Shown: positions 9,202-17,738 of the stretch, one piece after another
How positions within the stretch are numbered: position 1 is the first letter of the stretch
Layout: every line of letters begins with the position of its first letter
Origin: Ga0077527 sp964533495
Lineage (GTDB): Bacteria > Pseudomonadota > Gammaproteobacteria > Burkholderiales > SG8-41
Assembly: GCA_964533495.1 (NCBI GenBank)
Contig: CAZHJU010000003.1
Coordinates: forward strand, 1-64,000
Direction: 5' to 3'
DNA length: 64,000 nt
Notes under the pieces: model-generated
Told to the model about the DNA's origin: nothing
Databases searched by the model: none
Seen by the model: the letters and a program-made list of their open reading frames with translations, nothing else
Translations under genes and position numbers: made by a program

Positions 9202-10461
9202 CTACTCGCGTGGCGCGATCGCCCGTGCCGGTGCCGGTGCGGTCGTGTGGCGGCCACCCGGCGCGGCAATGACATGAGAGCGGCCCAGGTCGCCGAGGCG
9301 GCCCGCGCCGAGGTGCAACATCGTCTCGATCAGTTCGGTGCGAAGGTATTTCAGCAGGCTGTCGACACCCTTCGCGCCGCCCAGGGCCAGCGAATACATC
9401 AGCGGACGGCCGACGGCGACCGCGTTGGCGCCCAGCGCAAGCGCCTTGGCCACATCGGTGCCGCGCCGGATGCCGCTGTCGAGAATGATGGGAACCTTGC
9501 CCTTCACGGCATCAGCGATACGCGGCAGCACCGTGATCGACGCCGGTGTCCCGTCAAGTGCGCGACCGCCGTGATTGGACACCTGGATGGCGCCTGCCCC
9601 CGCCTGAATCGCGGCGACCGCGTCCTCGGCGCGCGTCACGCCCTTGACAATGACCGGCAGGCCCGTGATCTTGCGGATCATCTCGACATCGCTCCAGGAC
9701 AGGTTGGTCTTGAATGCGTTGGCCGCGCCGCTCGGGAAATTGCCGTACGGCAGCCAGGGACGCGCCTTGCCGGTGCGCACATAGGCATCCGACGAACCCT
9801 GGCCTATGGCATCAATGGTCAGGATCACGGCCTTGAAGCCCGCGCGCGGCACGCGCTGCAGCACTTCGCGCGAAATCCCCTCGTCAACATTGAGATACAT
9901 CTGGAACCACTTCGGCCCCGTTGAGGCCTTGCCGATGTCTTCCATGCTGGCGGTCGATGCGCTGGAAACGCAGCACAGCGCGCCGGACATTGCCGCACCC
10001 CGCGCAGTGGCGACCTCGGCCTCCGGATGGTGCAGGCCATGGCTGCCGAATGGGGTGACCAGAATCGGATGCGGCAGTTTCTCGCCCAGCAGCGTCACGG
10101 AAGTGTCAATCTTGTCGCGTACCATGCCGCCCATGCGGTGCGGATTCAATGCCCAGTCGCTCCAGGCATACTGATTCTCGCGCAGCGTCCACTGCTTGCC
10201 CGAACCCTGCGTCACGAAGACATATACCGCATCGGAATAGAGCTTTTTCGCCTCGGCCTCAAGGAGGTCCGGATTGATCACGTTCAGCGCACGGTCTATG
10301 CCCTTGCGCTGAAGAGAAAGCGAAGGTGAACCGGATTCGGCCTTGAGCTGGGCGAGTGCCGCGCCGGGTGCCAGTGTGGCTGCGAGGCCGATTCCCGCCA
10401 TCTTGAAGAACCCGCGGCGGGATTCGTCCGGATCGGACGCTTCATACATGTCGTTACGCAT
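9202..10461 (-). CDS. Tat-exported FMN-dependent alpha-hydroxy-acid oxidase
   Basis: A (S)-2-hydroxy-acid oxidase / lactate monooxygenase-type flavoenzyme. From the chosen start it has a twin-arginine signal, SRRGFFK at about residues 13-19 followed by a hydrophobic stretch ending GAALA, so it folds with FMN in the cytosol and acts in the periplasm. The catalytic motif SNHGGRALDGTPAS carries the base His and substrate Arg; FMN-phosphate binding is at DSGIRRGTDVAKAL and GANAVAVGRP. Two in-frame ATGs each have a strong Shine-Dalgarno: 10461 (AGGAGAGCC) and 10500 (GGAGGAGGT). I chose 10461 because it puts the RR motif at the usual distance. It is first in a probable operon with YceI; the substrate is unknown. 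Confidence 0.88.
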   Translation of the reverse strand: MRNDMYEASDPDESRRGFFKMAGIGLAATLAPGAALAQLKAESGSPSLSLQRKGIDRALNVINPDLLEAEAKKLYSDAVYVFVTQGSGKQWTLRENQYAWSDWALNPHRMGGMVRDKIDTSVTLLGEKLPHPILVTPFGSHGLHHPEAEVATARGAAMSGALCCVSSASTASMEDIGKASTGPKWFQMYLNVDEGISREVLQRVPRAGFKAVILTIDAIGQGSSDAYVRTGKARPWLPYGNFPSGAANAFKTNLSWSDVEMIRKITGLPVIVKGVTRAEDAVAAIQAGAGAIQVSNHGGRALDGTPASITVLPRIADAVKGKVPIILDSGIRRGTDVAKALALGANAVAVGRPLMYSLALGGAKGVDSLLKYLRTELIETMLHLGAGRLGDLGRSHVIAAPGGRHTTAPAPARAIAPRE

Positions 10462-10653
10462 ATGGCTCTCCTGACGTCGTGATATTGCGGAATAATTCAT
10501 ATTGACCTCCTCCTTCACCGCCCGGGCCGACCCGGGAGCTGACACCATCGCCGCTGCAGACCGATGCCCGCAAAATGCAAATTCCATGGCACCGGTTGTC
10601 CGCGTTCATTCTTTTTCTGCAGGTTGACAAGCGTGGCGTGTACGCCTGCATGC

Positions 10654-10682
10654 ATTATAGGCATTTAATTTTTACCGGACAA
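10654..10682 (-). promoter_or_regulatory. Sigma70 promoter for the hydroxy-acid oxidase operon
   Basis: On the minus strand TTGTCC, 17 bp, TATAAT: a perfect -10, a 4/6 -35 and ideal spacing. It predicts a 5' leader of about 150-190 nt before either start codon. Confidence 0.7.
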
Positions 10683-11112
10683 AGTGGCTACTGAAACGCA
10701 ACCATCGGCGCAACGATGTGGCCGCCATCATTTGCCACGCATGCATCACGTCCCTCCGATGTTGTGAGCATGCCGTTTACCATTACCGCATGTCCCCATC
10801 TGGTGGACATAACCGCGCCGGTCCGCATCCCCCGAAGCCCGCCTGAAATCCCTGTCGGACACGTGGGTAATTCAAATTCCCCGGTTTCTCAACTCCGGTC
10901 CGCGGCTTTTTGACGGTCTGCGTCGGGATCCGGGCAATATCTCGATCAAGGCACTTGCCGATGGCCGTGCCTGAGGTATCCAAAGAAATCCCGCCAGCCG
11001 CATGAAGAGACTCTGGCCGGCCGCACAGCCGGGGCAACGCGCTCCGGTAAAGCACGCCACCAACAGGAACAAGGAGGAACCGGCAGCCCCAGTGAGAGAA
11101 TCGGTGCCGTCA
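10683..11112. other. Gene-poor stretch with possible gene remnant
   Basis: No recognisable full gene. A minus-strand frame open from 10888 to 10691 (ATG at 10828, TAG at 10691) reads like natural protein (RWGHAVMVNGML, EGRDACVANDGGHIV) and could be the C-terminal remnant of a lost gene. I do not recognise the family. No ribosome binding site or upstream continuation was found. Confidence 0.25.
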
Positions 11113-12537
11113 CTATTGCCGGCTGTGTTCGTGCCAGCCGCCGCCCAGCACCTTGTACAGCGTGACGCGGTTGACCTGCTCGGCAAGGCGTGCCGCGATC
11201 AGCCCCTGTTCCGCGGAATAGAGCGTGCGCTGCGCATCCAGCATAACAAGAAAGCTGTCGCGCCCGGCCTCGTAGCGTGCCTGCGAGAGCCGGTGAACCT
11301 GCGCAGCCGCCGCAACCAGCGCCTGCTGCGCCTGGAGCCGGCCGGTCAGCGTCCGGCTCAACACCAGTGCATCCGCAACTTCGCGAAAACCCGTTTGTAT
11401 CGACTTCTCGTACCGCGCCAGTGCGATATCACGGTCCGTCTCGGCAACGCCGAGGCTCGCGCGCAATCGTCCGCCCTGGAAAATCGGCAAATTGACGCTC
11501 GGCAGAAAACTCCATGCGGAGGATCCGGATTTGAACAAACCGGACAATTCATTGCTGACGGTGCCGACACTGCCGGTGAGGCTGATCGAGGGAAAAAAGG
11601 CCGCGCGGGCAGCGCCGATATTGGCATTGGCCGCACGCAACACCTGTTCCGCCGCCAGCACATCGGGGCGCCGCAGCAGCACCTCCGACGGCAATCCGGC
11701 CGGCACTGCGGCAATGCCGGAAACCGGTGCGCCCAGTCCGTCCGGCGACAACGCCGGCTCCAGCGGCATGCCGATGAGCAAAACCAGCGCATTGCTGTCC
11801 TGGGCCACCAGCCCCATGAGGCGCGCTTCATCGGCACGCGCAAACTCCACCGCAGTGCGGGCCTGGCCCAGATCCAGTCCGGACACCGCGCCGAACTCGT
11901 GGCGCCGCTCGGTCAGCCGGTACGCGGCCTCGTGATTCTTCAGCGTGGCCTGCGTCACGCGCAGCAACTCACGGTCTGCGGCAAGCGTGACATAGGCGTT
12001 CGCCACCTCGGCAATCAGCGTGAGCTGGGCGGCGCGGCGCGACTCCTCTTGGGCAAAATACTGCCGCAACGCCGCCTCGCCCAGGCTGCGCACGCGGCCG
12101 AACAGGTCAATTTCGAACTCGGCTCCGATACCGGCGGAGTAGACATCCCTCACCCCGGCATTGCCATCGCCTCCATGACGGGACGCCGTGACGCTGGCAC
12201 CCACCGCCGGGAATTGATCGGCGCGCTGGATGCGGTACAGAAAGCGCGCGCGCTCGACATTGAGCATGGCCACGCGCAAGTCGCGGTTGTGCTCGAGAGC
12301 GCGGCCAATCAGCGCCTTCAACCGGGGATCGGTAAAAAAATCACTCCAGCCGATGTCCGCAACTGCGGCAGGGGACGGAGTGACTGCGCCGTCCGCAACC
12401 GGCGCGGCAACCGTGGTCGGCGGTATTGGCCAAGCGGACGAAACCCCTGATTGCGCCACAGGCAGCGGCGGCTCGAGTGTCATGCAGCCGGCAAAAAATG
12501 CAGCCGCCAGCAGCGGAACCGCGGCAGGCCTAAACAT
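11113..12537 (-). CDS. Outer-membrane efflux lipoprotein, NodT/OprM family
   Basis: 474 residues. The outer-membrane channel of the tripartite RND pump encoded upstream. The N-terminus MFRPAAVPLLAAAFFAGC is a lipoprotein signal (Cys ~18). Two OEP repeats follow, with TolC-type helical segments (RALEHNRDLRVAMLNVERAR; QEESRRAAQLTLIAEVANAY; AEQVLRAANANIGAARAAFFPSISL). The ATG at 12537 overlaps the RND stop by 8 bp, giving translational coupling; an upstream in-frame ATG at 12666 would run inside the RND gene and has no lipobox, so it is rejected. Confidence 0.93.
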   Translation of the reverse strand: MFRPAAVPLLAAAFFAGCMTLEPPLPVAQSGVSSAWPIPPTTVAAPVADGAVTPSPAAVADIGWSDFFTDPRLKALIGRALEHNRDLRVAMLNVERARFLYRIQRADQFPAVGASVTASRHGGDGNAGVRDVYSAGIGAEFEIDLFGRVRSLGEAALRQYFAQEESRRAAQLTLIAEVANAYVTLAADRELLRVTQATLKNHEAAYRLTERRHEFGAVSGLDLGQARTAVEFARADEARLMGLVAQDSNALVLLIGMPLEPALSPDGLGAPVSGIAAVPAGLPSEVLLRRPDVLAAEQVLRAANANIGAARAAFFPSISLTGSVGTVSNELSGLFKSGSSAWSFLPSVNLPIFQGGRLRASLGVAETDRDIALARYEKSIQTGFREVADALVLSRTLTGRLQAQQALVAAAAQVHRLSQARYEAGRDSFLVMLDAQRTLYSAEQGLIAARLAEQVNRVTLYKVLGGGWHEHSRQ

Positions 12538-15500
12538 GACCCTGCTCCGCGGTGACCGGATCCGGCTTCGGTTTCTTGCGGTTGAAGATCTTCTGTACCA
12601 CGACGAAGAACAACGGGATAAAGAAAATACCGAGGAAAGTCCCCACCAGCATGCCGCCGAGCACACCGGTACCGATGACCTGCTGGGCCCCGGAACCCGC
12701 GCCGGCGGCGATGGCCAGCGGCAGCACGCCGAAGCCGAAGGCGAAGGACGTCATCAGGATCGGGCGCAGGCGGTCGCGCGCGGAGGCGATCGTGGCTTCG
12801 ACCAGGTCCATGCCCTTCTCGACATTCGCCTTGGCGAACTCGACGATCAGAATCGCGTTCTTGCTCGACAATCCCACCGTGGTCAGCATCGCCACCTGGA
12901 AATAAACGTCGCGCTCCATGCCGCGCAGCATCGAGGCAAGCACGGTGCCGAGAATGCCGAGCGGCACCACCAGCAGCACCGCCGTGGGCACGGTCCAGCT
13001 CTCGTAGAGCGCCGCAAGGCACAGAAACACGACCAGCAGTGACAGCGTGTAGAGCAGCGGCGTCTGTGCGCCGGCCGCCCGCTCCTGGTACGACGTGCCC
13101 GTCCATTCCATGCCGATGCCCTGCGGCAACTGGGCAACCAGGCGCTCGACTTCCGCCATCGCGTCGCCAGAACTCACACCCGGCGCCGCCGCGCCGTTGA
13201 TGTTCATCGCCGACACGCCGTTGTAGCGCTCCAGGCGCGGCGATCCGTAGTCCCATCGCGACGTGGCAAAGGCCCGGAACGGCACCATCTCGCCTTTGGC
13301 GTTGCGCACCGACCAGCGGTTGAAATCCTCGGGCACCATCCGGAACGCCGCATCCGCCTGCACCATCACGCGTTTCACCCGCCCGCGGTCGATGAAATCA
13401 TCGATGTATTGCCCGCCCCAGGCCACGGAAAGCGTTTCGTTGATGCTGGCGCTGGGCAGTCCCAGCGCAGCCGCCTTCGCGATGTCGATGTCGATGCGGA
13501 ACTGGGGGGTATCCTCCTGGCCGTTCAAACGGACATTGGCAAGCAACGGGCTCTGCGCAGCCGCCCCGAGGAACTGGTTGCGCGCCTGGGTCAAAGCCTC
13601 GTGGCCGAGGCCGATGTTGTCCTTCAGGTAGAAATTGAAGCCTCCGGCAATGCCGAGCTCGGGCACGGCAGGCGGCGCGAACGCGAACACCAGCGCATCC
13701 TTGATCCGGCTGAAGGCCGCCATCGCGCGCCCGGCCACGGCCTCCACGCCGAGATTCGCCGTTTCGCGCTCGGACCAATCCTTGAGGCTCACAAAAGCGA
13801 TGCCTGCATTCTGCCCGGAACCGCCAAAACTGAAGCCCTGCACGGTAAACAGCGAATTGACCGCGTCTTTCTCATTTTCGAGGAAATGCCGCTCGACCGC
13901 CCGAATGACCGCCATCGTGCGTTCCTGGGTCGCCCCCACCGGAGTCTGGATCTGGGTGAACAGGGTGCCCTGGTCCTCCTCGGGCAGGAACCCGCTGGGC
14001 ATGCGCAGAAACAGCACGGCCATCACCACCGCCATGACCGTGAATACCAGCATGAAACGCCCGGTCCGTGACACGATGCCGCGCACCGCCCCCTGATAGC
14101 GTGCATTGCCCCGGTCGAACTTCCGGTTGAACCAGCCGAAGAAGCCGATATCGGCCGCCTGATGCCCCTTTTTCACGGGCTTCAGCATCGTCGCGCACAG
14201 CGCGGGCGTGAGCACGATCGCCACCAGCACCGAAAGTGCCATCGCCGAAACGATGGTCGCCGAAAACTGCTGGTAAATCACGCCCGTGGAGCCGCCGAGG
14301 AACGCCATCGGCACGAACACCGCCGACAGCACCACGCCGATGCCGACCAGCGCGCCGGTGATCTGGTCCATCGACTTGCGCGCGGCCTCCAGCGGCGAAA
14401 GCCCCTCCTCGGACATCAGCCGCTCCACGTTCTCGACCACCACGATCGCATCATCCACAAGCAGCCCGATCGCCAGCACCATCGCGAACATGGTGAGCAT
14501 GTTGATGGAAAGACCGAGTGCGGCCAGCACGGCGAAAGTGCCCAGCAGCACCACCGGCACCGCGATCGTGGGAATGATCGTCGCACGGAAATTCTGCAGG
14601 AACAGGTACATCACCAGGAACACGAGCAGTATCGCTTCGAGCAGCGTCTTCACCACCTCCTTGATCGAAGCCTGCACAAAAGGTGTGGTATCGAACGGAA
14701 TGACCGCCCTCAGTCCCGGCGGGAAGGCGGGTTGCAACTGCTTGATCAGGGCTTCGAGACGTTGCGCGGTCTCCAGCGCATTGGCTCCGGTCGCCAGCGA
14801 CACCGCCACGCCGGTGGCGGGCTGGCCGTTGTAGCGGGCGATGATGTCGTAGTTCTCGGCGCCCAGCTCCACGCGCGCGACCTCACCCAGCGTCAGCGAC
14901 GAACCGTCGGGATTGCTGCGCACGACGATGGCGCGAAACTGCTCAGTCGTCTGCAGGCGGTCCTGCGCCGTGATCGTCGCGTTGATCTGCTGCCCGGGCA
15001 CTGCCGGCGTGCCGCCGAGCTGGCCGACCGCGACCTGCTGGTTCTGCGCGCGGATCGCCGCAATGACATCGGCTGGCGTCAGCCGGTAGGTATCAAGCTT
15101 GTCCGGATCGAGCCAGATGCGCATCGCATAACGCGTGCCAAACACCTGCGCGCTGCCCACGCCGGCGACCCGGCTGATCGGCTCGGATATATTCGTGACG
15201 AGGTAGTCGGCGATGTCGATCTGGTCCATTCTGCCGTCCTCGGAGACGAAGCCCAGCACCATTAGAAATCCGGGGTTGGCCTTGTTCACACGGACACCCT
15301 GCTGCTGCACGGTCTGCGGCAGCAGCGACATGGCCGCCTGCAGCTTGTTCTGCACCTGCACCTGCGCGATGTCCGGATCGGTCCCGCTCTCGAAGGTGAT
15401 CGTGATTCCCGCCTGTCCGTTGGACTGGCTGGTGGATGCCATGTAGATCATGCCGTCCAGTCCCGTCATGTTCTGCTCGATGACTTGGGTGATCGAGTTC

Positions 15501-15673
15501 TCGACCGTCTGCGCCGAGGCGCCGGGATAGGTGGCGCTGATGGTGACCGTCGGCGGCGCGATCGTGGGATAGCGCGCAATCGGCAGCCGGGTGACCGAAA
15601 TCGCGCCCGCGACCATGATGATGATCGCGATGACCCATGCGAAGACCGGGCGGGCGATGAAAAATCGGGCCAT
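12530..15673 (-). CDS. RND multidrug efflux pump, inner-membrane subunit (HAE1/AcrB family)
   Basis: 1047 residues, typical HAE1 length. A proton-driven trimeric exporter with 12 membrane helices and two large periplasmic loops. Proton-relay residues are present: the Asp pair in GLLVDDAIVVVENV (~406-407) and Lys in LSSKNAILIVEFAKAN (~937). The N-terminus MARFFIARPVFAWVIAIIIM is canonical. It is the middle gene of MFP-RND-OMF, 12 bp after the MFP stop. No local TetR/MarR regulator is adjacent. Substrates are likely hydrophobic drugs or solvents by family, not provable here. Confidence 0.96.
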   Translation of the reverse strand: MARFFIARPVFAWVIAIIIMVAGAISVTRLPIARYPTIAPPTVTISATYPGASAQTVENSITQVIEQNMTGLDGMIYMASTSQSNGQAGITITFESGTDPDIAQVQVQNKLQAAMSLLPQTVQQQGVRVNKANPGFLMVLGFVSEDGRMDQIDIADYLVTNISEPISRVAGVGSAQVFGTRYAMRIWLDPDKLDTYRLTPADVIAAIRAQNQQVAVGQLGGTPAVPGQQINATITAQDRLQTTEQFRAIVVRSNPDGSSLTLGEVARVELGAENYDIIARYNGQPATGVAVSLATGANALETAQRLEALIKQLQPAFPPGLRAVIPFDTTPFVQASIKEVVKTLLEAILLVFLVMYLFLQNFRATIIPTIAVPVVLLGTFAVLAALGLSINMLTMFAMVLAIGLLVDDAIVVVENVERLMSEEGLSPLEAARKSMDQITGALVGIGVVLSAVFVPMAFLGGSTGVIYQQFSATIVSAMALSVLVAIVLTPALCATMLKPVKKGHQAADIGFFGWFNRKFDRGNARYQGAVRGIVSRTGRFMLVFTVMAVVMAVLFLRMPSGFLPEEDQGTLFTQIQTPVGATQERTMAVIRAVERHFLENEKDAVNSLFTVQGFSFGGSGQNAGIAFVSLKDWSERETANLGVEAVAGRAMAAFSRIKDALVFAFAPPAVPELGIAGGFNFYLKDNIGLGHEALTQARNQFLGAAAQSPLLANVRLNGQEDTPQFRIDIDIAKAAALGLPSASINETLSVAWGGQYIDDFIDRGRVKRVMVQADAAFRMVPEDFNRWSVRNAKGEMVPFRAFATSRWDYGSPRLERYNGVSAMNINGAAAPGVSSGDAMAEVERLVAQLPQGIGMEWTGTSYQERAAGAQTPLLYTLSLLVVFLCLAALYESWTVPTAVLLVVPLGILGTVLASMLRGMERDVYFQVAMLTTVGLSSKNAILIVEFAKANVEKGMDLVEATIASARDRLRPILMTSFAFGFGVLPLAIAAGAGSGAQQVIGTGVLGGMLVGTFLGIFFIPLFFVVVQKIFNRKKPKPDPVTAEQGHV

Positions 15674-15685
15674 TCGGGTTCCCGC

Positions 15686-16837
15686 CTATTGCTTCGGCGC
15701 CGCGGCTTCGGTGCCCTGTGCGGGCATTCCCGGCCTGATTTTCTGCAACCCCTCGACAATCACCCTGTCCCCCGCAGCCAGGCCGTCTTCCACCAGCCAC
15801 TGGTCGCCGATGGTGCGGCTCACCGTCACCACGCGGCTCTGCGCCTTGCCGTCCGTGCCCAGCACCATGGCGGCGGCGTTTCCTTTGACATCGCGCGTAA
15901 TACCCTTTTGCGGTACCAGCACAGCCTGCTCGCGCACCACGGTACCGAGGACCGCGCGCACGTAAATGCCCGGCAACAGAACGTGTTTCGGATTGGGTGC
16001 CACAACGCGCAAGGAAACACTGCCGGTGCCCGGATCGACCATTGTTTCCGTGAACGTGAATTTGCCGCTGTATTCATGCGGCGTACCGTCCTCAAGCAGG
16101 ATCGTCACCGGCAAATCCCCTCCCCGGCGCGACTTGCCGGCCGCAACCTCCTTGCGCAGCGCCAGCAGCTCGCTGCTCGAAATGGCGATATCGACATAGA
16201 CGGGATCGATTTGCTGCACGGTGGCCAGCGCCTGCGCCTGATTGGCATTCACCAGCGCGCCCTGGGTCACAGATGACTTGCCGATGCGCCCCCCGATCGG
16301 GGAAGTGATGCGCGTATAGCCCAAGATGACTTCAGCACGCTCCAGCGCAGCCTTCGCGGCGGCGACATCGGCCTCCGTCTGGCGCAGCACCGCTGCGGTG
16401 TTTTCATTTTCCTGCCGGCTGACCGCATCGATCGCCGCCAGGTCTGCGGTGCGACGCGCGGTCAGGCGCGCGGAATTGGCGGCCGCCTCGGCACGAACGA
16501 CTTGCGCCTTCGCGGCCACGACGTCCGCCCGGTAGGTTGAATCCTCCAGCTGATAAAGTGGCTGGCCGGCCTTGACCACGCTGCCCTCCGTGAACATCCT
16601 GTCTTTCACGATGCCCGTGGCCTGCGGCCGCACTTCCGCAACCAAGTACGGGCTGGTGCGGCCCGGGAGTTCGCGGGTCAGCGTAACCGGCTGCTGCACA
16701 AGAGTAACCACGGTGACTTGGGCGGGCGGCGGTGTCGCAGGCACCGCATTCTTATCGTCAGTGCACGCCGCCAATGCCCCGATACACCCCAGCAGACACA
16801 ACAGGGTTGGACGGGAAACAACACGGGAATGTGGCAT
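15686..16837 (-). CDS. RND efflux periplasmic adaptor (membrane fusion protein)
   Basis: 383 residues, AcrA/MexA type. The lipoprotein signal ends LAAC (Cys25). Lipoyl half-motifs flank an alpha-hairpin (PYLVAEVRPQATGIVKDRMF; GYTRITSPIGGRIGKSSVTQGALV), followed by the beta-barrel (PVYVDIAISSSELLALR) and membrane-proximal domain. It bridges the RND pump and the outer-membrane channel. First gene of the efflux operon; the ~200 bp upstream holds an AT-rich segment (16900-16915) that may contain its promoter. Confidence 0.95.
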   Translation of the reverse strand: MPHSRVVSRPTLLCLLGCIGALAACTDDKNAVPATPPPAQVTVVTLVQQPVTLTRELPGRTSPYLVAEVRPQATGIVKDRMFTEGSVVKAGQPLYQLEDSTYRADVVAAKAQVVRAEAAANSARLTARRTADLAAIDAVSRQENENTAAVLRQTEADVAAAKAALERAEVILGYTRITSPIGGRIGKSSVTQGALVNANQAQALATVQQIDPVYVDIAISSSELLALRKEVAAGKSRRGGDLPVTILLEDGTPHEYSGKFTFTETMVDPGTGSVSLRVVAPNPKHVLLPGIYVRAVLGTVVREQAVLVPQKGITRDVKGNAAAMVLGTDGKAQSRVVTVSRTIGDQWLVEDGLAAGDRVIVEGLQKIRPGMPAQGTEAAAPKQ

Positions 16838-17039
16838 GAATTACCTCGGGGCGGAAAACGCAGTTGCCGATGCCGGCCGGATACGGGCGCAGCGATCTAA
16901 GCATAAATAAGTATGAGCAGCACCAATTTGCCTCGCTCATTCCGGCGCGTCAACCCGCCAGCGGAAACAGCATCGGATTCGCCAGAATCAGCGGACGCGC
17001 GCACTGTTTTCCCTTCGGCGGCAGATCGGGGTTCGCAGT

Positions 17040-17210
17040 TCACGCCAGCGTTCTGACAATGTAGTGGGCAATGGCGAACAGCATCAGGACGATGCCTGCC
17101 AGAATCATCACCGGACCGAGCCTCGAATCCCGCAAGGCATGGCCAACGACCAGCGTCAGTATGCCGAAAAAAGCAATGGCGATGCTCAGTTGCGCGATGT
17201 TATTCATCAT
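17040..17210 (-). CDS. Small two-helix membrane protein
   Basis: 56 residues starting MMNNIAQLSIAIAFF. Two strongly hydrophobic helices (about 7-24 and 32-53) are separated by the polar turn GHALRDSRLG. The amino-acid make-up is that of a real membrane microprotein. GGGGG sits just before the double ATG (17210/17207). Family unknown. It lies upstream of the efflux operon on the same strand, ~200 bp away; a functional link is only possible. Confidence 0.5.
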   Translation of the reverse strand: MMNNIAQLSIAIAFFGILTLVVGHALRDSRLGPVMILAGIVLMLFAIAHYIVRTLA

Positions 17211-17408
17211 CCCCCGTCTTATTGCCGCTTTCCCGGCTGCCGCATACAAACCGGCGCCACCTCCCGATACATCCAGGAAAATTTCATGTCCGCCATAAAA
17301 CCCTTGCAACCCTGCGCCCGCGCAGCCCCGCAAACTGCGTGGCCCGAAAACTCTTGGGAAAATATAAAATTATCAATAAAAACAATAACTTAATAATACC
17401 CCCCTCCC
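17211..17408. other. Intergenic region with AT-rich tract
   Basis: No gene seen. The 17361-17400 part is strikingly AT-rich for this genome and carries motif site C. Confidence 0.6.
17380..17392 (+). repeat. AT-rich IHF-like motif, site C
   Basis: Core AAACAATAACTTA. With its left flank (from ATCAATA) it matches site D in 20 of 21 positions. It lies just downstream of the YceI remnant, as site H lies next to the intact YceI. Confidence 0.55.
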
Positions 17409-17652
17409 CTTAACAACCTTAACCTGGATGGCGAGCCGGATGCCATCGCCCGCCACCGGCGCAGCATAGATCATGCCGTATGGGAGCGCTTCAGGCTGCC
17501 GCTCACCTCCACGCCACCGGATTCGCTCTTCGAAACCGGAGCATGCCGCATTTCACTTTCGTGATGCAGAAAATCATCGGCATGGTCACGCCGAGCATCG
17601 TGAAATCGCCAGCAGCCGGGGCCGGTTTCCCACCCTCAAATTTCGCCGGTTT
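17409..17652 (-). pseudogene. Decayed YceI-family gene remnant
   Basis: The minus strand encodes a clear but broken copy of the C-terminal half of the YceI protein at 8608-9171. KFEGGKP.P.AGDFTMLGV..PM...ITKVKCGM is in one frame. After a frame break, EVSGSLKRS follows; after another, GMIYAAP and RLAIQVK. The N-terminal half is missing, replaced by the end of the DadA-like gene region. No start codon or intact frame remains, so it should be non-functional. Confidence 0.8.
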
Positions 17653-17738
17653 GTCTTCCGGCATGCTGCTGATTGCCACCAGCACCGCCGTGTTGTCATG
17701 GTCGGCGCTGCGCGCCCGCAAATAAACGTGGCTGAACG

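Noticed and set aside
10783..11055. 90-codon minus-strand frame
   Set aside because: Composition looks random and no ribosome site; the alternative frame at 10691-10888 looks more protein-like.
16895..16920. Eighth AT-rich motif near the efflux promoter (ATAAATAAGTATG)
   Set aside because: It shares only AATAAGT with the family and lacks the AAWCAA half.
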